NCBI GenBank assembly: GCA_964632175.1
Contig: CAZWBJ010000035.1
Location: 1 to 6,413, forward strand
DNA from: JAWBSP01 sp964632175
Lineage (GTDB): Archaea > Hadarchaeota > Hadarchaeia > Hadarchaeales > JAWBSP01
Direction of reading: 5' to 3'
DNA: 6,413 bases
Position 1 is the first letter of the stretch, and each line of letters begins with the position of its first letter. This document shows, one piece after another, positions 1 to 6,285 of this stretch. The position numbers and the translations under genes were made by a program. The notes under the pieces are model-generated. The model had not been told where the DNA came from and made no database searches. It was given only the letters and a program-made list of their open reading frames with translations.

Positions 1-40
1 CCCCCCGCAGGATACGATTTTGAGCCCGGCTTCTTTCTTT

Positions 41-67
41 TTTCAATTCTGGTTTGTGAACTTCTAC
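41..67 (-). CRISPR. Possible first CRISPR repeat (single unit, unconfirmed)
   Basis: On the minus strand a 27-nt segment begins GTAGAAGTTC and ends with AGAATTGAAA. Many thermococcal and archaeoglobal repeats that I recall begin GTT..AA and end in (A)GAATTGAAA or GGATTGAAA, so start, end and length (about 28-30 nt) are similar. It lies downstream of a cas operon and a TATA-like box, where a leader and array could begin. Only one unit is in the window and 40 nt remain to the edge, about one spacer, so repetition cannot be tested. Without a second copy this stays a guess. Confidence 0.2.
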
Positions 68-98
68 TTTTGTAGGTGGAATTTATAAAGAAGTTCAC
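56..98. repeat. Perfect 10-bp inverted repeat flanking a TATA-like box
   Basis: GTGAACTTCT at 56-65 is exactly complementary to AGAAGTTCAC at 89-98, separated by 23 nt. The right arm abuts and shares one base with the palindrome TTTATAAA (82-89). An inner CTAC/GTAG pair (64-67, 72-75) around TTTT gives an alternative small hairpin. As DNA it could be an operator controlling the TATA box; as RNA it would fold into a long stem-loop. The structure is directly visible; its function is not. Confidence 0.75.
82..89 (-). promoter_or_regulatory. TATA-like box TTTATAAA downstream of csb2
   Basis: TTTATAAA is a strong archaeal-type TATA sequence in a gene-free flank. It is palindromic, so strand is ambiguous. 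On the minus strand transcription would start near position 58-60, inside the left arm of the inverted repeat, and run off the window towards position 1. That would suit a downstream CRISPR array, small RNA or next gene. On the plus strand it would point back into csb2 antisense. Confidence 0.4.
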
Positions 99-116
99 GG
101 GCCGAACCTCTCCGCC

Positions 117-142
117 TCCGAGCTCACCAAGGGGTCCTCGGA
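117..142 (-). other. Small hairpin just after csb2
   Basis: On the minus strand TCCGAG (142-137) pairs with CTCGGA (122-117) across a 14-nt loop, in which ACC and GGT could pair around CCTT. It begins 6 nt after the csb2 stop. No T-rich tract follows, so it is not a classic intrinsic terminator; it may protect the 3' end of the message or have no role. Confidence 0.35.
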
Positions 143-148
143 AGCGCT

Positions 149-1687
149 CTATACCCCTTTTTCTTCGGCCCCCATCCCGCGGAGGAACATACCAAAGCCG
201 TAGTGCTGACCTATTCCGGCTATGACGGGTCCCCAGACGGGTCCCTCAAACTCTACACCCACGTGATATCTCGGCCAGGACCTTAGGTGGGCCGGGACTC
301 GGTACTCCAGCACATGCGGTACTCCTGGGAACAGCGGGGACTTCTGGAACCATACCCTCCTTATCCTCCCCACCTCGTAGCCGGACTTGTGTAGAGCTTG
401 GAGGATGAGCTTCTGGGTTTTTTCGACCGAGTACCTCTTCCTCCTATAATCGTGCCCGTGCAATATGAGGGGGGAGGCGGTTATCCAGATCTCACCTTGC
501 GAAACGAACCTGTTCAAATACGGGTCCTCCCCCGTTTCCAGCGCCCTCAACCTTGCCACAGGCTTCCCCGTACCCTCTTCCACAAGGGTAACGGTACCCT
601 TCAGGTTTTCTCTCAGAGTTCTGTAAACTTCCGGCTCCTGACCCACTATCATGAGCCTCCTCACTAGGCCGTCGTGCGGCAGGGAAGGAATCGGCAAGAA
701 GCAGACGTGCGTGCCGTTGCTCCCGTGCCCCAAAATGTGCTTCGAGGTCCAGTCCTCGCCTTTGATCCCTTTCACTCTCTCCGCCACGGCGTGGCGCACC
801 CACGCCACTATCTCCGTCCAGCGGTGCACCCCGAAAGCAATCCGGCGGTCCTCCCGCGGGTGAATCAAGGCGAAGGGGATATACCACCTCATGGGCCCCC
901 AGCTTTTGCTCAGATTTCTGTACGTACAGATCCGAGTTACCCTGCCGGAATATATCTCTGGGGCGGCGCTCCGGATCTCACTGAACTTCTTCTTCTCGAA
1001 CCTCTCCAGAACCAACTCCAAAAAACCTTCCGCCGGAACGTAGTACTCCTCGAACGGTCCCCTAGGCTGGTCTACCGGCACAAGCCTCTGCCCATAAAGC
1101 TTCCCCACCTCCTCCTCGCTCACTATTCTTCCCTCCCCCACGACAAGATCGGTGCCCCAACCAAGCGCGACCATCCACTCCGCCAGTCTGCATACCCTTC
1201 TCGCCAAGTCCTCCTCGCCATCGATGCGCCAGAGGTAGTGCACCACGGGTTCCTCGTCAGGCGGAAATACGGTAGGCCTGTGCCGGATCTCATCTCGGTA
1301 CTTTGTCCAGTATGTTTGGACTTTCTTCTCCGGAGGTAAGGCAATGAAAGAAGGATGAATCCCAAAGGGAGGAAGTGTTTCAACAGACACTAGGTAGTCC
1401 ACCCGGCGTTTTTTGCCTTTCTTCCGTAGCAGTTTGTCCATTTGATTAAGGGGGCCGTAACTGAGATATTCCTCCCCCTCTATTCCCTGAGAGTGTACGA
1501 TCACGGGCGGGCCCAAAGTTTGCAACCATCTCAGGGCCTCCTCCGATTCTTTCCAAAATTTTTGGTGCTCTCCCAGCTTGGCCCCGGCGAGCAGCGCCTG
1601 AAAGAGCCTCGTGGGGGAGGGCGGCCACTCCTTCCCCTCATAAGTCCGGGAGAGGTACCTGGCGGTAACGCAGAGAAACTTCGCCAT
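149..1687 (-). CDS. csb2: Type I-G CRISPR Cas5-Cas6 fusion protein Csb2 (GSU0054 family)
   Basis: A 512-residue RAMP protein from ATG at 1687. In type I-G the Cas5 and Cas6 roles are joined: one part holds the 5' handle of the crRNA and the other cuts the repeat. The N-terminus shows ARYLSRTYEGKEWPPSPTRL (residues 9-28) followed by FQAL, matching the family's WPPSPxRLxxAL signature. The central SKHILGHGSNGTHVCFLPIP (315-334) resembles the family's GHxxxGxxHxxFLPLP segment; H321 and H327 are possible catalytic histidines for RNA cleavage, but I cannot assign them from sequence alone. The C-terminal YHVGVEFEGPVWGPVIAGIG (474-493) and HYGFGMF (495-501) form the glycine-rich RAMP loop. The start follows csb1 by 6 nt. 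AGAGG lies only 1 nt before the ATG and a better GGAGG lies 17 nt upstream (1709-1705) inside csb1, so translational coupling is likely. This is the last gene of the operon seen here. Confidence 0.95.
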   Translation of the reverse strand: MAKFLCVTARYLSRTYEGKEWPPSPTRLFQALLAGAKLGEHQKFWKESEEALRWLQTLGPPVIVHSQGIEGEEYLSYGPLNQMDKLLRKKGKKRRVDYLVSVETLPPFGIHPSFIALPPEKKVQTYWTKYRDEIRHRPTVFPPDEEPVVHYLWRIDGEEDLARRVCRLAEWMVALGWGTDLVVGEGRIVSEEEVGKLYGQRLVPVDQPRGPFEEYYVPAEGFLELVLERFEKKKFSEIRSAAPEIYSGRVTRICTYRNLSKSWGPMRWYIPFALIHPREDRRIAFGVHRWTEIVAWVRHAVAERVKGIKGEDWTSKHILGHGSNGTHVCFLPIPSLPHDGLVRRLMIVGQEPEVYRTLRENLKGTVTLVEEGTGKPVARLRALETGEDPYLNRFVSQGEIWITASPLILHGHDYRRKRYSVEKTQKLILQALHKSGYEVGRIRRVWFQKSPLFPGVPHVLEYRVPAHLRSWPRYHVGVEFEGPVWGPVIAGIGQHYGFGMFLRGMGAEEKGV

Positions 1688-1693
1688 GCCTCT

Positions 1694-2851
1694 TCAGCTT
1701 TCTTCCTCCTCTCTTCCCCCGCCTCTTCTCCAAGCCTCCACTTCCTCGGCCAGCTTCCTAGGGTCAATCTCTACTTCTCGCTTCCCCTCGCACCTCAGCT
1801 TGGCCATGAACTCGCGGGCAATTTCTTTAGCGTATTGCAAGATTTCCTCGTGTCGTAGCTCGACCTCTACCCTCCTTCCATCCTTGTACACCTTTTGGAT
1901 GATACGCCTTCCTCCTTCCTTTCTTACCAGCAGGCATCCCTGCCTCAAATTGTAGTCCTGCGGCGCCGTGAGGGCCACAAGTCCGAGCATTAGAAGGTAC
2001 TTCCGGAGCAACTCCCCTTCCTCCCCCCCGAAGGCCCTTATCCCCACCAGATGGAGACTTGCGGTTCTCTCTATCCGACCATTCTCGTCCAGCATCACCC
2101 CCCCCGCGATTTTGGTTTCGGGCACGGGGACGGAGCTGAAACCCGCCTCTGTTAGCCATTTTTTGAACTCCGTTTCATTTTCTTCGAATTTATCCTTGAA
2201 CAGCTCCTGGAAGGGTTCTAGTTGCTGGTATACCATCATCTCCTTCTCCGGCCGGAATTCCTTGAGGAGGGCGGGGCTGAACTGGGCGTACCTGACCACC
2301 TCCTTCACCTTCCAGGCCCTTATCTCAGACCTGAGGAGCCTAGGTGCTTTCACGCCGGTTTTCCTCGAGTCCCAGAAGCCGAAGAGGAGCGAGGTGGGGG
2401 AGAGCTTCGCTATCTCCGTGGCGTCACCTTCCTTGAACCTTTCAAGCGCCTTCTCCACCTCCTCGGCCAGCGTGGAGCACCTCACCAAGGCATCGGCTAT
2501 CCGGTGGCTGACGTCAAGCAGGTTTACCTTCAGGTCCTTTCCTTCCCTCGTCTTTATCTTTATCCATATTTGGGGAACCAGCTCACAGTATCCCTCCTTC
2601 TTGAAGAGCTGCTCCAACCTGTTCGCTTGGGACTCGACACTATCGACGACGACCGTGGAGAGGGTGTCCTTCTCGGTCAGGGCGTATCTCGGTTTTCCCC
2701 CTTTTTCCCCCTGCGGAGGAGCATAGGTTGGCGGGAAGAAGACGGAAGATCTTCCCTCGGCTGGTTCCAACTCCTCGGTCAGAACTATCGCAGAAGGCCC
2801 ATCCTCGGAAAGAAGTTCATCCACGATTTCCCTAATGGAAATTCTCTCCAT
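1694..2851 (-). CDS. csb1: Type I-G CRISPR Cas7-family backbone protein Csb1 (GSU0053 family)
   Basis: A 385-residue RAMP-superfamily protein from ATG at 2851. Cas7 proteins polymerise along the crRNA spacer and form the backbone of the Cascade complex. Diagnostic segments are ELEPAEGRSSVFFPPTYAP (residues 27-45), VVVDSVESQANRLE (67-80), FGFWDSRKTGVKAPRLLRSE (157-176) and the C-terminal LGLVALTAPQDYNLRQGCLL (289-308). The DSxxSQANRxE and WDSRxxxxKxPRLLRSEIRA patterns are the strongest Csb1 marks I know. The end is charged (GGGREEEES), a likely flexible tail. csb3 ends 13 nt upstream. The gap has only a weak ribosome-binding candidate (AAAGGCGAG, 2864-2856), but two TATA-like boxes lie just before it, so this gene may have its own promoter as well as read-through from cas3. 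The stop is 6 nt before csb2. Arg codons are mostly AGG/AGA, as in the neighbours. Confidence 0.97.
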   Translation of the reverse strand: MERISIREIVDELLSEDGPSAIVLTEELEPAEGRSSVFFPPTYAPPQGEKGGKPRYALTEKDTLSTVVVDSVESQANRLEQLFKKEGYCELVPQIWIKIKTREGKDLKVNLLDVSHRIADALVRCSTLAEEVEKALERFKEGDATEIAKLSPTSLLFGFWDSRKTGVKAPRLLRSEIRAWKVKEVVRYAQFSPALLKEFRPEKEMMVYQQLEPFQELFKDKFEENETEFKKWLTEAGFSSVPVPETKIAGGVMLDENGRIERTASLHLVGIRAFGGEEGELLRKYLLMLGLVALTAPQDYNLRQGCLLVRKEGGRRIIQKVYKDGRRVEVELRHEEILQYAKEIAREFMAKLRCEGKREVEIDPRKLAEEVEAWRRGGGREEEES

Positions 2852-2886
2852 TATTCTCGCCTTTTTAAATTATCCTCGCCTCTTTA
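2850..2886 (-). repeat. Near-perfect tandem repeat at the csb3/csb1 junction
   Basis: Two 18-nt units, 2886-2869 and 2867-2850 on the minus strand, read TAAAGAGGCGAGGATAAT and TAAAAAGGCGAGAATAAT. They match at 16 of 18 positions with a 19-nt period. The first unit encodes the end of csb3; the second holds the csb3 stop, the weak GGCGAG ribosome-site candidate and the first two bases of the csb1 ATG. It may be a local duplication that created the junction or a paired protein-binding site. Confidence 0.7.
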
Positions 2887-3674
2887 AAACATTTATAGGT
2901 TCCCCTGCTCCCCCTGACTACAACCTCAGCTCGGAAGCCCACGGAATCGGCCCTGATAACCCCCGGGAGAGCAAACCTCGCCGGAACCACTGGAAGGGGC
3001 CACCGCCAGAGATAGTACTCGACAGCATTCTCTTTCCTTCTGGGCTTGAAGGTCTGGAGGGCAATGAACGCGAGAACCTCAACGACGGGTGAAACACGGA
3101 TTTTTTCTTTCCCGTACACCTCGTCGGGCGAATATCCCAGGTCTCTGGGGGTCCAGCACCCCCTCGAATCGAAGCCAAAGGAGGTATTGACCAGGCAGGT
3201 TTCCTCAAAAATCCTCTCGGGCTCTGGAAGGCTGCTCGGGTCTGGGATTTTGTCCATAAACTCCTTGAGTAGCTTCACGTGGGAAACCTGCCCTCCCCAC
3301 CCCTTGAAGGCCCCAGCGGCCCACTTGCTATCGTCCGTGAGGATCGGGTTCCACCACCAGCTGAGGGTGATTTCACAGCTCGGGGTCCGCAGGATGACGG
3401 GGCATTTTCGCTCGTTGAGAACCTTTTTCCTTTCCTCATCCTTCAGTGCATCAACTTTGGGATCGCGTTCGCCAATCGGCTCAACCCTGCTTCCTTTCAG
3501 GAAGGTTATAACGTCTGCAAGCGAAAGGGGAGTTTCAAGGGAGAACCTCCAATTTTTTCCCTGTTGGTAGAACCATCCCCTTCCTCCTTCAGAGAGGCGC
3601 TCGCTCAGCTCGAAAAGACCGCAGCAGGCAAAAACTTGCCCGGGATTGAAGGGATCGAGGCTTACCGTTATCAT
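2865..3674 (-). CDS. csb3: Type I-G CRISPR-associated protein Csb3 (GSU0052 family), probable Cas8-position subunit
   Basis: A 269-residue protein from ATG at 3674-3672. An in-frame ATG at 3707 would add 11 residues (MRMPWPPRRDR) and overlap cas3 by 32 nt. I prefer 3674 because GAGGAGGG at 3687-3680 lies 6 nt before it and the N-terminus MITVSLDPFNPGQVFACCGL then matches how the family begins. Recognisable segments are DPFNPGQVFACCG (8-19), a W-rich stretch SWWWNP (105-110) and NTSFGFDSRGCWTPRDLGYSP (residues 163-183). Csb3 accompanies Csb1 and Csb2 in I-G loci. By position and family naming it is thought to act as a Cas8-like part of the crRNA complex, but its biochemistry is poorly defined. 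No catalytic motif, signal peptide or membrane segment is visible. It is much shorter than Csx17, the large subunit seen in many I-G loci, and no csx17 is present here. Family assignment rests on motif recall; role is inferred. Confidence 0.9.
   Translation of the reverse strand: MITVSLDPFNPGQVFACCGLFELSERLSEGGRGWFYQQGKNWRFSLETPLSLADVITFLKGSRVEPIGERDPKVDALKDEERKKVLNERKCPVILRTPSCEITLSWWWNPILTDDSKWAAGAFKGWGGQVSHVKLLKEFMDKIPDPSSLPEPERIFEETCLVNTSFGFDSRGCWTPRDLGYSPDEVYGKEKIRVSPVVEVLAFIALQTFKPRRKENAVEYYLWRWPLPVVPARFALPGVIRADSVGFRAEVVVRGSRGTYKCFKEARII
2891..2899 (-). promoter_or_regulatory. Candidate internal promoter for csb1-csb2
   Basis: CCTATAAAT on the minus strand lies within the last codons of csb3 (encoding part of TYKCF). 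Its centre is about 43 nt before the csb1 ATG, which would put a transcript start near 2868 and leave a short leader of about 17 nt. A second AT-rich box, TTTTAAA, follows at 2887-2881. It would allow extra expression of the backbone protein. The box is constrained by coding sequence and could be chance. Confidence 0.3.
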
Positions 3675-3675
3675 C

Positions 3676-6276
3676 CTATCCCTCCTCGGAGGCCAGGGCA
3701 TCCGCACACTTTAAAAGGGCCTCTAGGTAGGCTAGCTCCCACCATCCAAGCTTCCTCTGCAGTTCCGCAAACCTTCGTATCTGCTCCCGTACTTGCTCCG
3801 GCATCTCCTCCAGGACATGATCTGGGAAGCTCGGTCTCCCGTATCCGTGGGTTGCGGCCTCGAGGTGGAGGGACAGATCGCTCTTTCCTAGAGCCCTGAG
3901 CACGGAGCCTAGTTCGTGCCTGTATCCCTTGCATGCCCTCCAGTCAAAGGTCCTGCTCCTGCTCTTCGCCAGGGTTCCCCTTTCCCTGCCGGCGTTTCCT
4001 ATAGCCTCCTGCCACCTGTCATCATCCTTTCCGCTGTCGTGTATCTCGGCCGCCCCTCTTAAAGCCTCCGCGATGTCCTCAGGAAGAGCCAGTTTCTCCA
4101 CCATTTTCTCGACTTTCTCCATAACGGCGCGCTTGTGCTCCCCCAGCGGAACCTCCTTCTCAGCGGTGTAGCTCTCTTCCTTGCTTTCACCCACGTAAAG
4201 CAGGACTTCGGTCGGTTCACCGGTGGGTTCGTCTTCCGACAGGATCACCTGCTTGATGGAGAGGCCCCCTTTACCCTTTTCCCTCAATTCCTCTAAGAAT
4301 TCTTCCAAGCTATCCCTCTCTTCCGTCTTGCCGCTCCCCAGCTCCCTTATCTCCCAGATTCCCCTATCCCCATCGAACCTCGCATGGTATCTCCTCCTCT
4401 TCTCGGCCCAAGCTGGACCCTTTCCGCAGAAGGGCACCGTCCCATCCGCCACATCCTTCACGGCTTTCCCTATGTCCTTCTCACTTAAAGCGCCCTCAGA
4501 TAGCCCCCCAACTTCACATGGCAGAAAGAGGGTGGCAGACTTCAACCTCTCTTCCGTGAGTTCCGTAAGGGGAAGGACCTCTATTCCATCCCCTTTCATG
4601 AGAAGGGCTTTTTTGTATTTCTCCTCAACCCTGTCTTCCTCTGCCGCTTTTTTGAGGAACTCCACCAATCTCTCGGTTCTTACCGTAAGTATCTCGCGTA
4701 CGATGGGCCTGTACCACGTTTGGAGAATCTCCTCAACCGTTTCTTTCTCTACCCTGGTGAGCCACTTGATATCCTCCCTCCATATGACACGGGTCTGGGG
4801 TTCCTCCTCCTTCCCGTGAAGCCACAGTTCTACTTCCCTCTCACCCTCCGGATCAAGATCCGCCAGCCGAAGGGAGGTTAAGGACCAGAGATCCACTATG
4901 TCCGCAGTGAGGGGGGGTGCGGGAGGTTCCGGTGAAAAAGCGCTTATGGAAGGAGGGTTCTTCCTGAGGTTTGCGGGAGAAACCTCTATGGGCTCCCCCC
5001 CTCCCGAGAGGCTTTCCAGATATCTCAGGGTCTCAGCATTGGCAGCGCCCAGCGCTTTCTTAACATCGAGGTCCCGGTCCGTGTAGACGAGATCCACCCG
5101 CGCTTCCCCCCTCCCATCTCGGTTCACCCTTCCCCATCTCTGGATGAGGTGATCCACCGGGGCCAAATCGCAGACGCAGTGCTCCGCATCGAGGTTGATC
5201 CCGACCTCACCGGCGGCCGTAGAAACGAGGTAGAGGGTCTCGCGAATCTCCCGCTTTCCGTTCATTCTGAACTCTTGGTAGAGGCCTTCCCTCACCAGCA
5301 GGTCCCTTTCGTATCCCCTCATCTCGCCGGTCAGGAGCCCCACTCGTTCCAGCCCCACCTTTTTCCCTATCTTGTTCCTTATTTCGACGGCTTCCTCCGG
5401 AGAGGTAACATAGACAAGCACGCGGGAGCCTGACCTTTCGTGTTTCAAGGCAAGCTCGACCATCTTCTCCACCTTGTTTGGGCTCCGGTGCAAGTAAAGG
5501 AACTTTTTTGCAAAGATCCTTCTCCTGAGCACTGGATTTTCATCCTCCTCCAGGGGAAGTTTCACGCTTTCACCGCCCCTGGCTGTGGCGCTCAGGGTGA
5601 TGACGAAGAAACGCTTCGGGAAGGAGAATCTTCTGCGTAGCTGGAGGAGATCAAACAACAGCTTGGTGAAGGGGGGGCTGAGGTGGGACTCGTCGTGTAC
5701 GATGAGGGAGTCCACCCCTAGCAGGCCGGCATGGAGGGGGCGATGCCACTTCCCATCACCGTAGCCCCGAAAGAGCAGTTTGCTCCCTATCATATCCACC
5801 GTTCCCACGATGATGGAGGGACGGGTGGGATCTTTCTTCCACTCTTCGTTGTCGGCCAGCTCACCGCGCAGGGTGCTGACCGCGATCAGCGGTCCTCCTG
5901 ACTCTCCCGTCAGGGAAAGGTTCTTCAGGGCCTCGTACGTCCTTCCGTCGGTTTCCTTTAGGTCCTCAAGCTTCCTCTGTATTTTCTCAGCAGTATCCGT
6001 GGCTTGATCCACTACCGTCCTACGATTGACGATCCAAACCAGCCGGCGAGGAAGGGAAACCCTTCCTTGGAGGGCCTGCCAAGCCAGGGCGGAGACCCAA
6101 ATCTCCATCAGAGCAGTTTTCCCGCACCCCGTTGGGACATCAATGGTAATGGTAGAGGGAATCTCTTCCTTCAGAAAAAGGTTGAAAATCTTTTCCTGCC
6201 ACTTAAAAGGTTCTTCTCCCTCGAGAAACCTAAAAAAGTTTTTAAAGAACTCTTCCGGAAAAGTTACTCTTTCCAC
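3676..6276 (-). CDS. cas3: Type I-G CRISPR-associated helicase-nuclease Cas3 with C-terminal HD domain
   Basis: An 866-residue protein read from a GTG codon (6276-6274). Cas3 is recruited to a target-bound Cascade complex, unwinds DNA with ATP and cuts it with its HD nuclease. Visible helicase motifs are Walker A PTGCGKT (residues 48-54), the Walker B box as DESH (195-198), SAT (229-231), the VSTAAGEVGINLD segment (351-363) and the arginine-finger motif QRWGRVNRDGRG (379-390). An HD nuclease follows at about 705-866: H714, the H746-D747 pair in EIHDSGK, H787 in YRHE, H810 in THGYGRP and D859 in KCADA. The helicase-then-HD order is opposite to the common HD-helicase Cas3 and, as I recall, typical of the GSU0051 (I-G) subfamily. 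Residues 430-700 are a less recognisable linker and C-terminal region. Length is normal and there is no frameshift. No Shine-Dalgarno precedes the GTG, which suggests a leaderless message. The stop lies 1 nt before the preferred csb3 start. Identity is near certain; the exact start slightly less so. Confidence 0.97.
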   Translation of the reverse strand: MERVTFPEEFFKNFFRFLEGEEPFKWQEKIFNLFLKEEIPSTITIDVPTGCGKTALMEIWVSALAWQALQGRVSLPRRLVWIVNRRTVVDQATDTAEKIQRKLEDLKETDGRTYEALKNLSLTGESGGPLIAVSTLRGELADNEEWKKDPTRPSIIVGTVDMIGSKLLFRGYGDGKWHRPLHAGLLGVDSLIVHDESHLSPPFTKLLFDLLQLRRRFSFPKRFFVITLSATARGGESVKLPLEEDENPVLRRRIFAKKFLYLHRSPNKVEKMVELALKHERSGSRVLVYVTSPEEAVEIRNKIGKKVGLERVGLLTGEMRGYERDLLVREGLYQEFRMNGKREIRETLYLVSTAAGEVGINLDAEHCVCDLAPVDHLIQRWGRVNRDGRGEARVDLVYTDRDLDVKKALGAANAETLRYLESLSGGGEPIEVSPANLRKNPPSISAFSPEPPAPPLTADIVDLWSLTSLRLADLDPEGEREVELWLHGKEEEPQTRVIWREDIKWLTRVEKETVEEILQTWYRPIVREILTVRTERLVEFLKKAAEEDRVEEKYKKALLMKGDGIEVLPLTELTEERLKSATLFLPCEVGGLSEGALSEKDIGKAVKDVADGTVPFCGKGPAWAEKRRRYHARFDGDRGIWEIRELGSGKTEERDSLEEFLEELREKGKGGLSIKQVILSEDEPTGEPTEVLLYVGESKEESYTAEKEVPLGEHKRAVMEKVEKMVEKLALPEDIAEALRGAAEIHDSGKDDDRWQEAIGNAGRERGTLAKSRSRTFDWRACKGYRHELGSVLRALGKSDLSLHLEAATHGYGRPSFPDHVLEEMPEQVREQIRRFAELQRKLGWWELAYLEALLKCADALASEEG
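3680..3687 (-). promoter_or_regulatory. Strong Shine-Dalgarno that decides the csb3 start
   Basis: GAGGAGGG on the minus strand, inside the last codons of cas3, ends 5 nt before the ATG at 3674 (6 nt if counted from the GGAGG core). It supports that ATG over the in-frame ATG at 3707. The cas3 TAG stop lies between this site and the ATG, so ribosomes ending cas3 could restart on csb3. Confidence 0.8.
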
Positions 6277-6285
6277 GTTTTAATT

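Noticed and set aside
1..36. GC-rich GAGCCCGGCTTC near the left edge, considered as a tRNA 3' end.
   Set aside because: There is no TTCRA T-loop at the required distance and no cloverleaf can be built on either strand.
30..43. T-rich plus-strand tract (CTTCTTTCTTTTTT) that might terminate a plus-strand gene entering from the left.
   Set aside because: No plus-strand coding end can be identified in the 29 bases before it; three candidate frames end at different points with no recognisable protein.
1..98. A minus-strand frame from GTG at 98 stays open to the window edge (32 residues, beginning MNFFINSTYKS).
   Set aside because: It is short and low in complexity, its start lies inside the inverted repeat, and an open run of this length is common by chance. 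The purine-rich GGAGAGG before it is suggestive but not enough.
674..1339. Long plus-strand open frame (221 residues) opposite csb2.
   Set aside because: It is the antisense shadow of csb2, with no family motif and with Pro/Arg/Leu-rich content typical of shadows. The same holds for the plus-strand frames at 1968-2726, 2222-2887 and 3279-3899.
3676..3707. Overlap of csb3 with the end of cas3, if the ATG at 3707 is used.
   Set aside because: The ribosome site and N-terminal motif favour the start at 3674, which removes the overlap.
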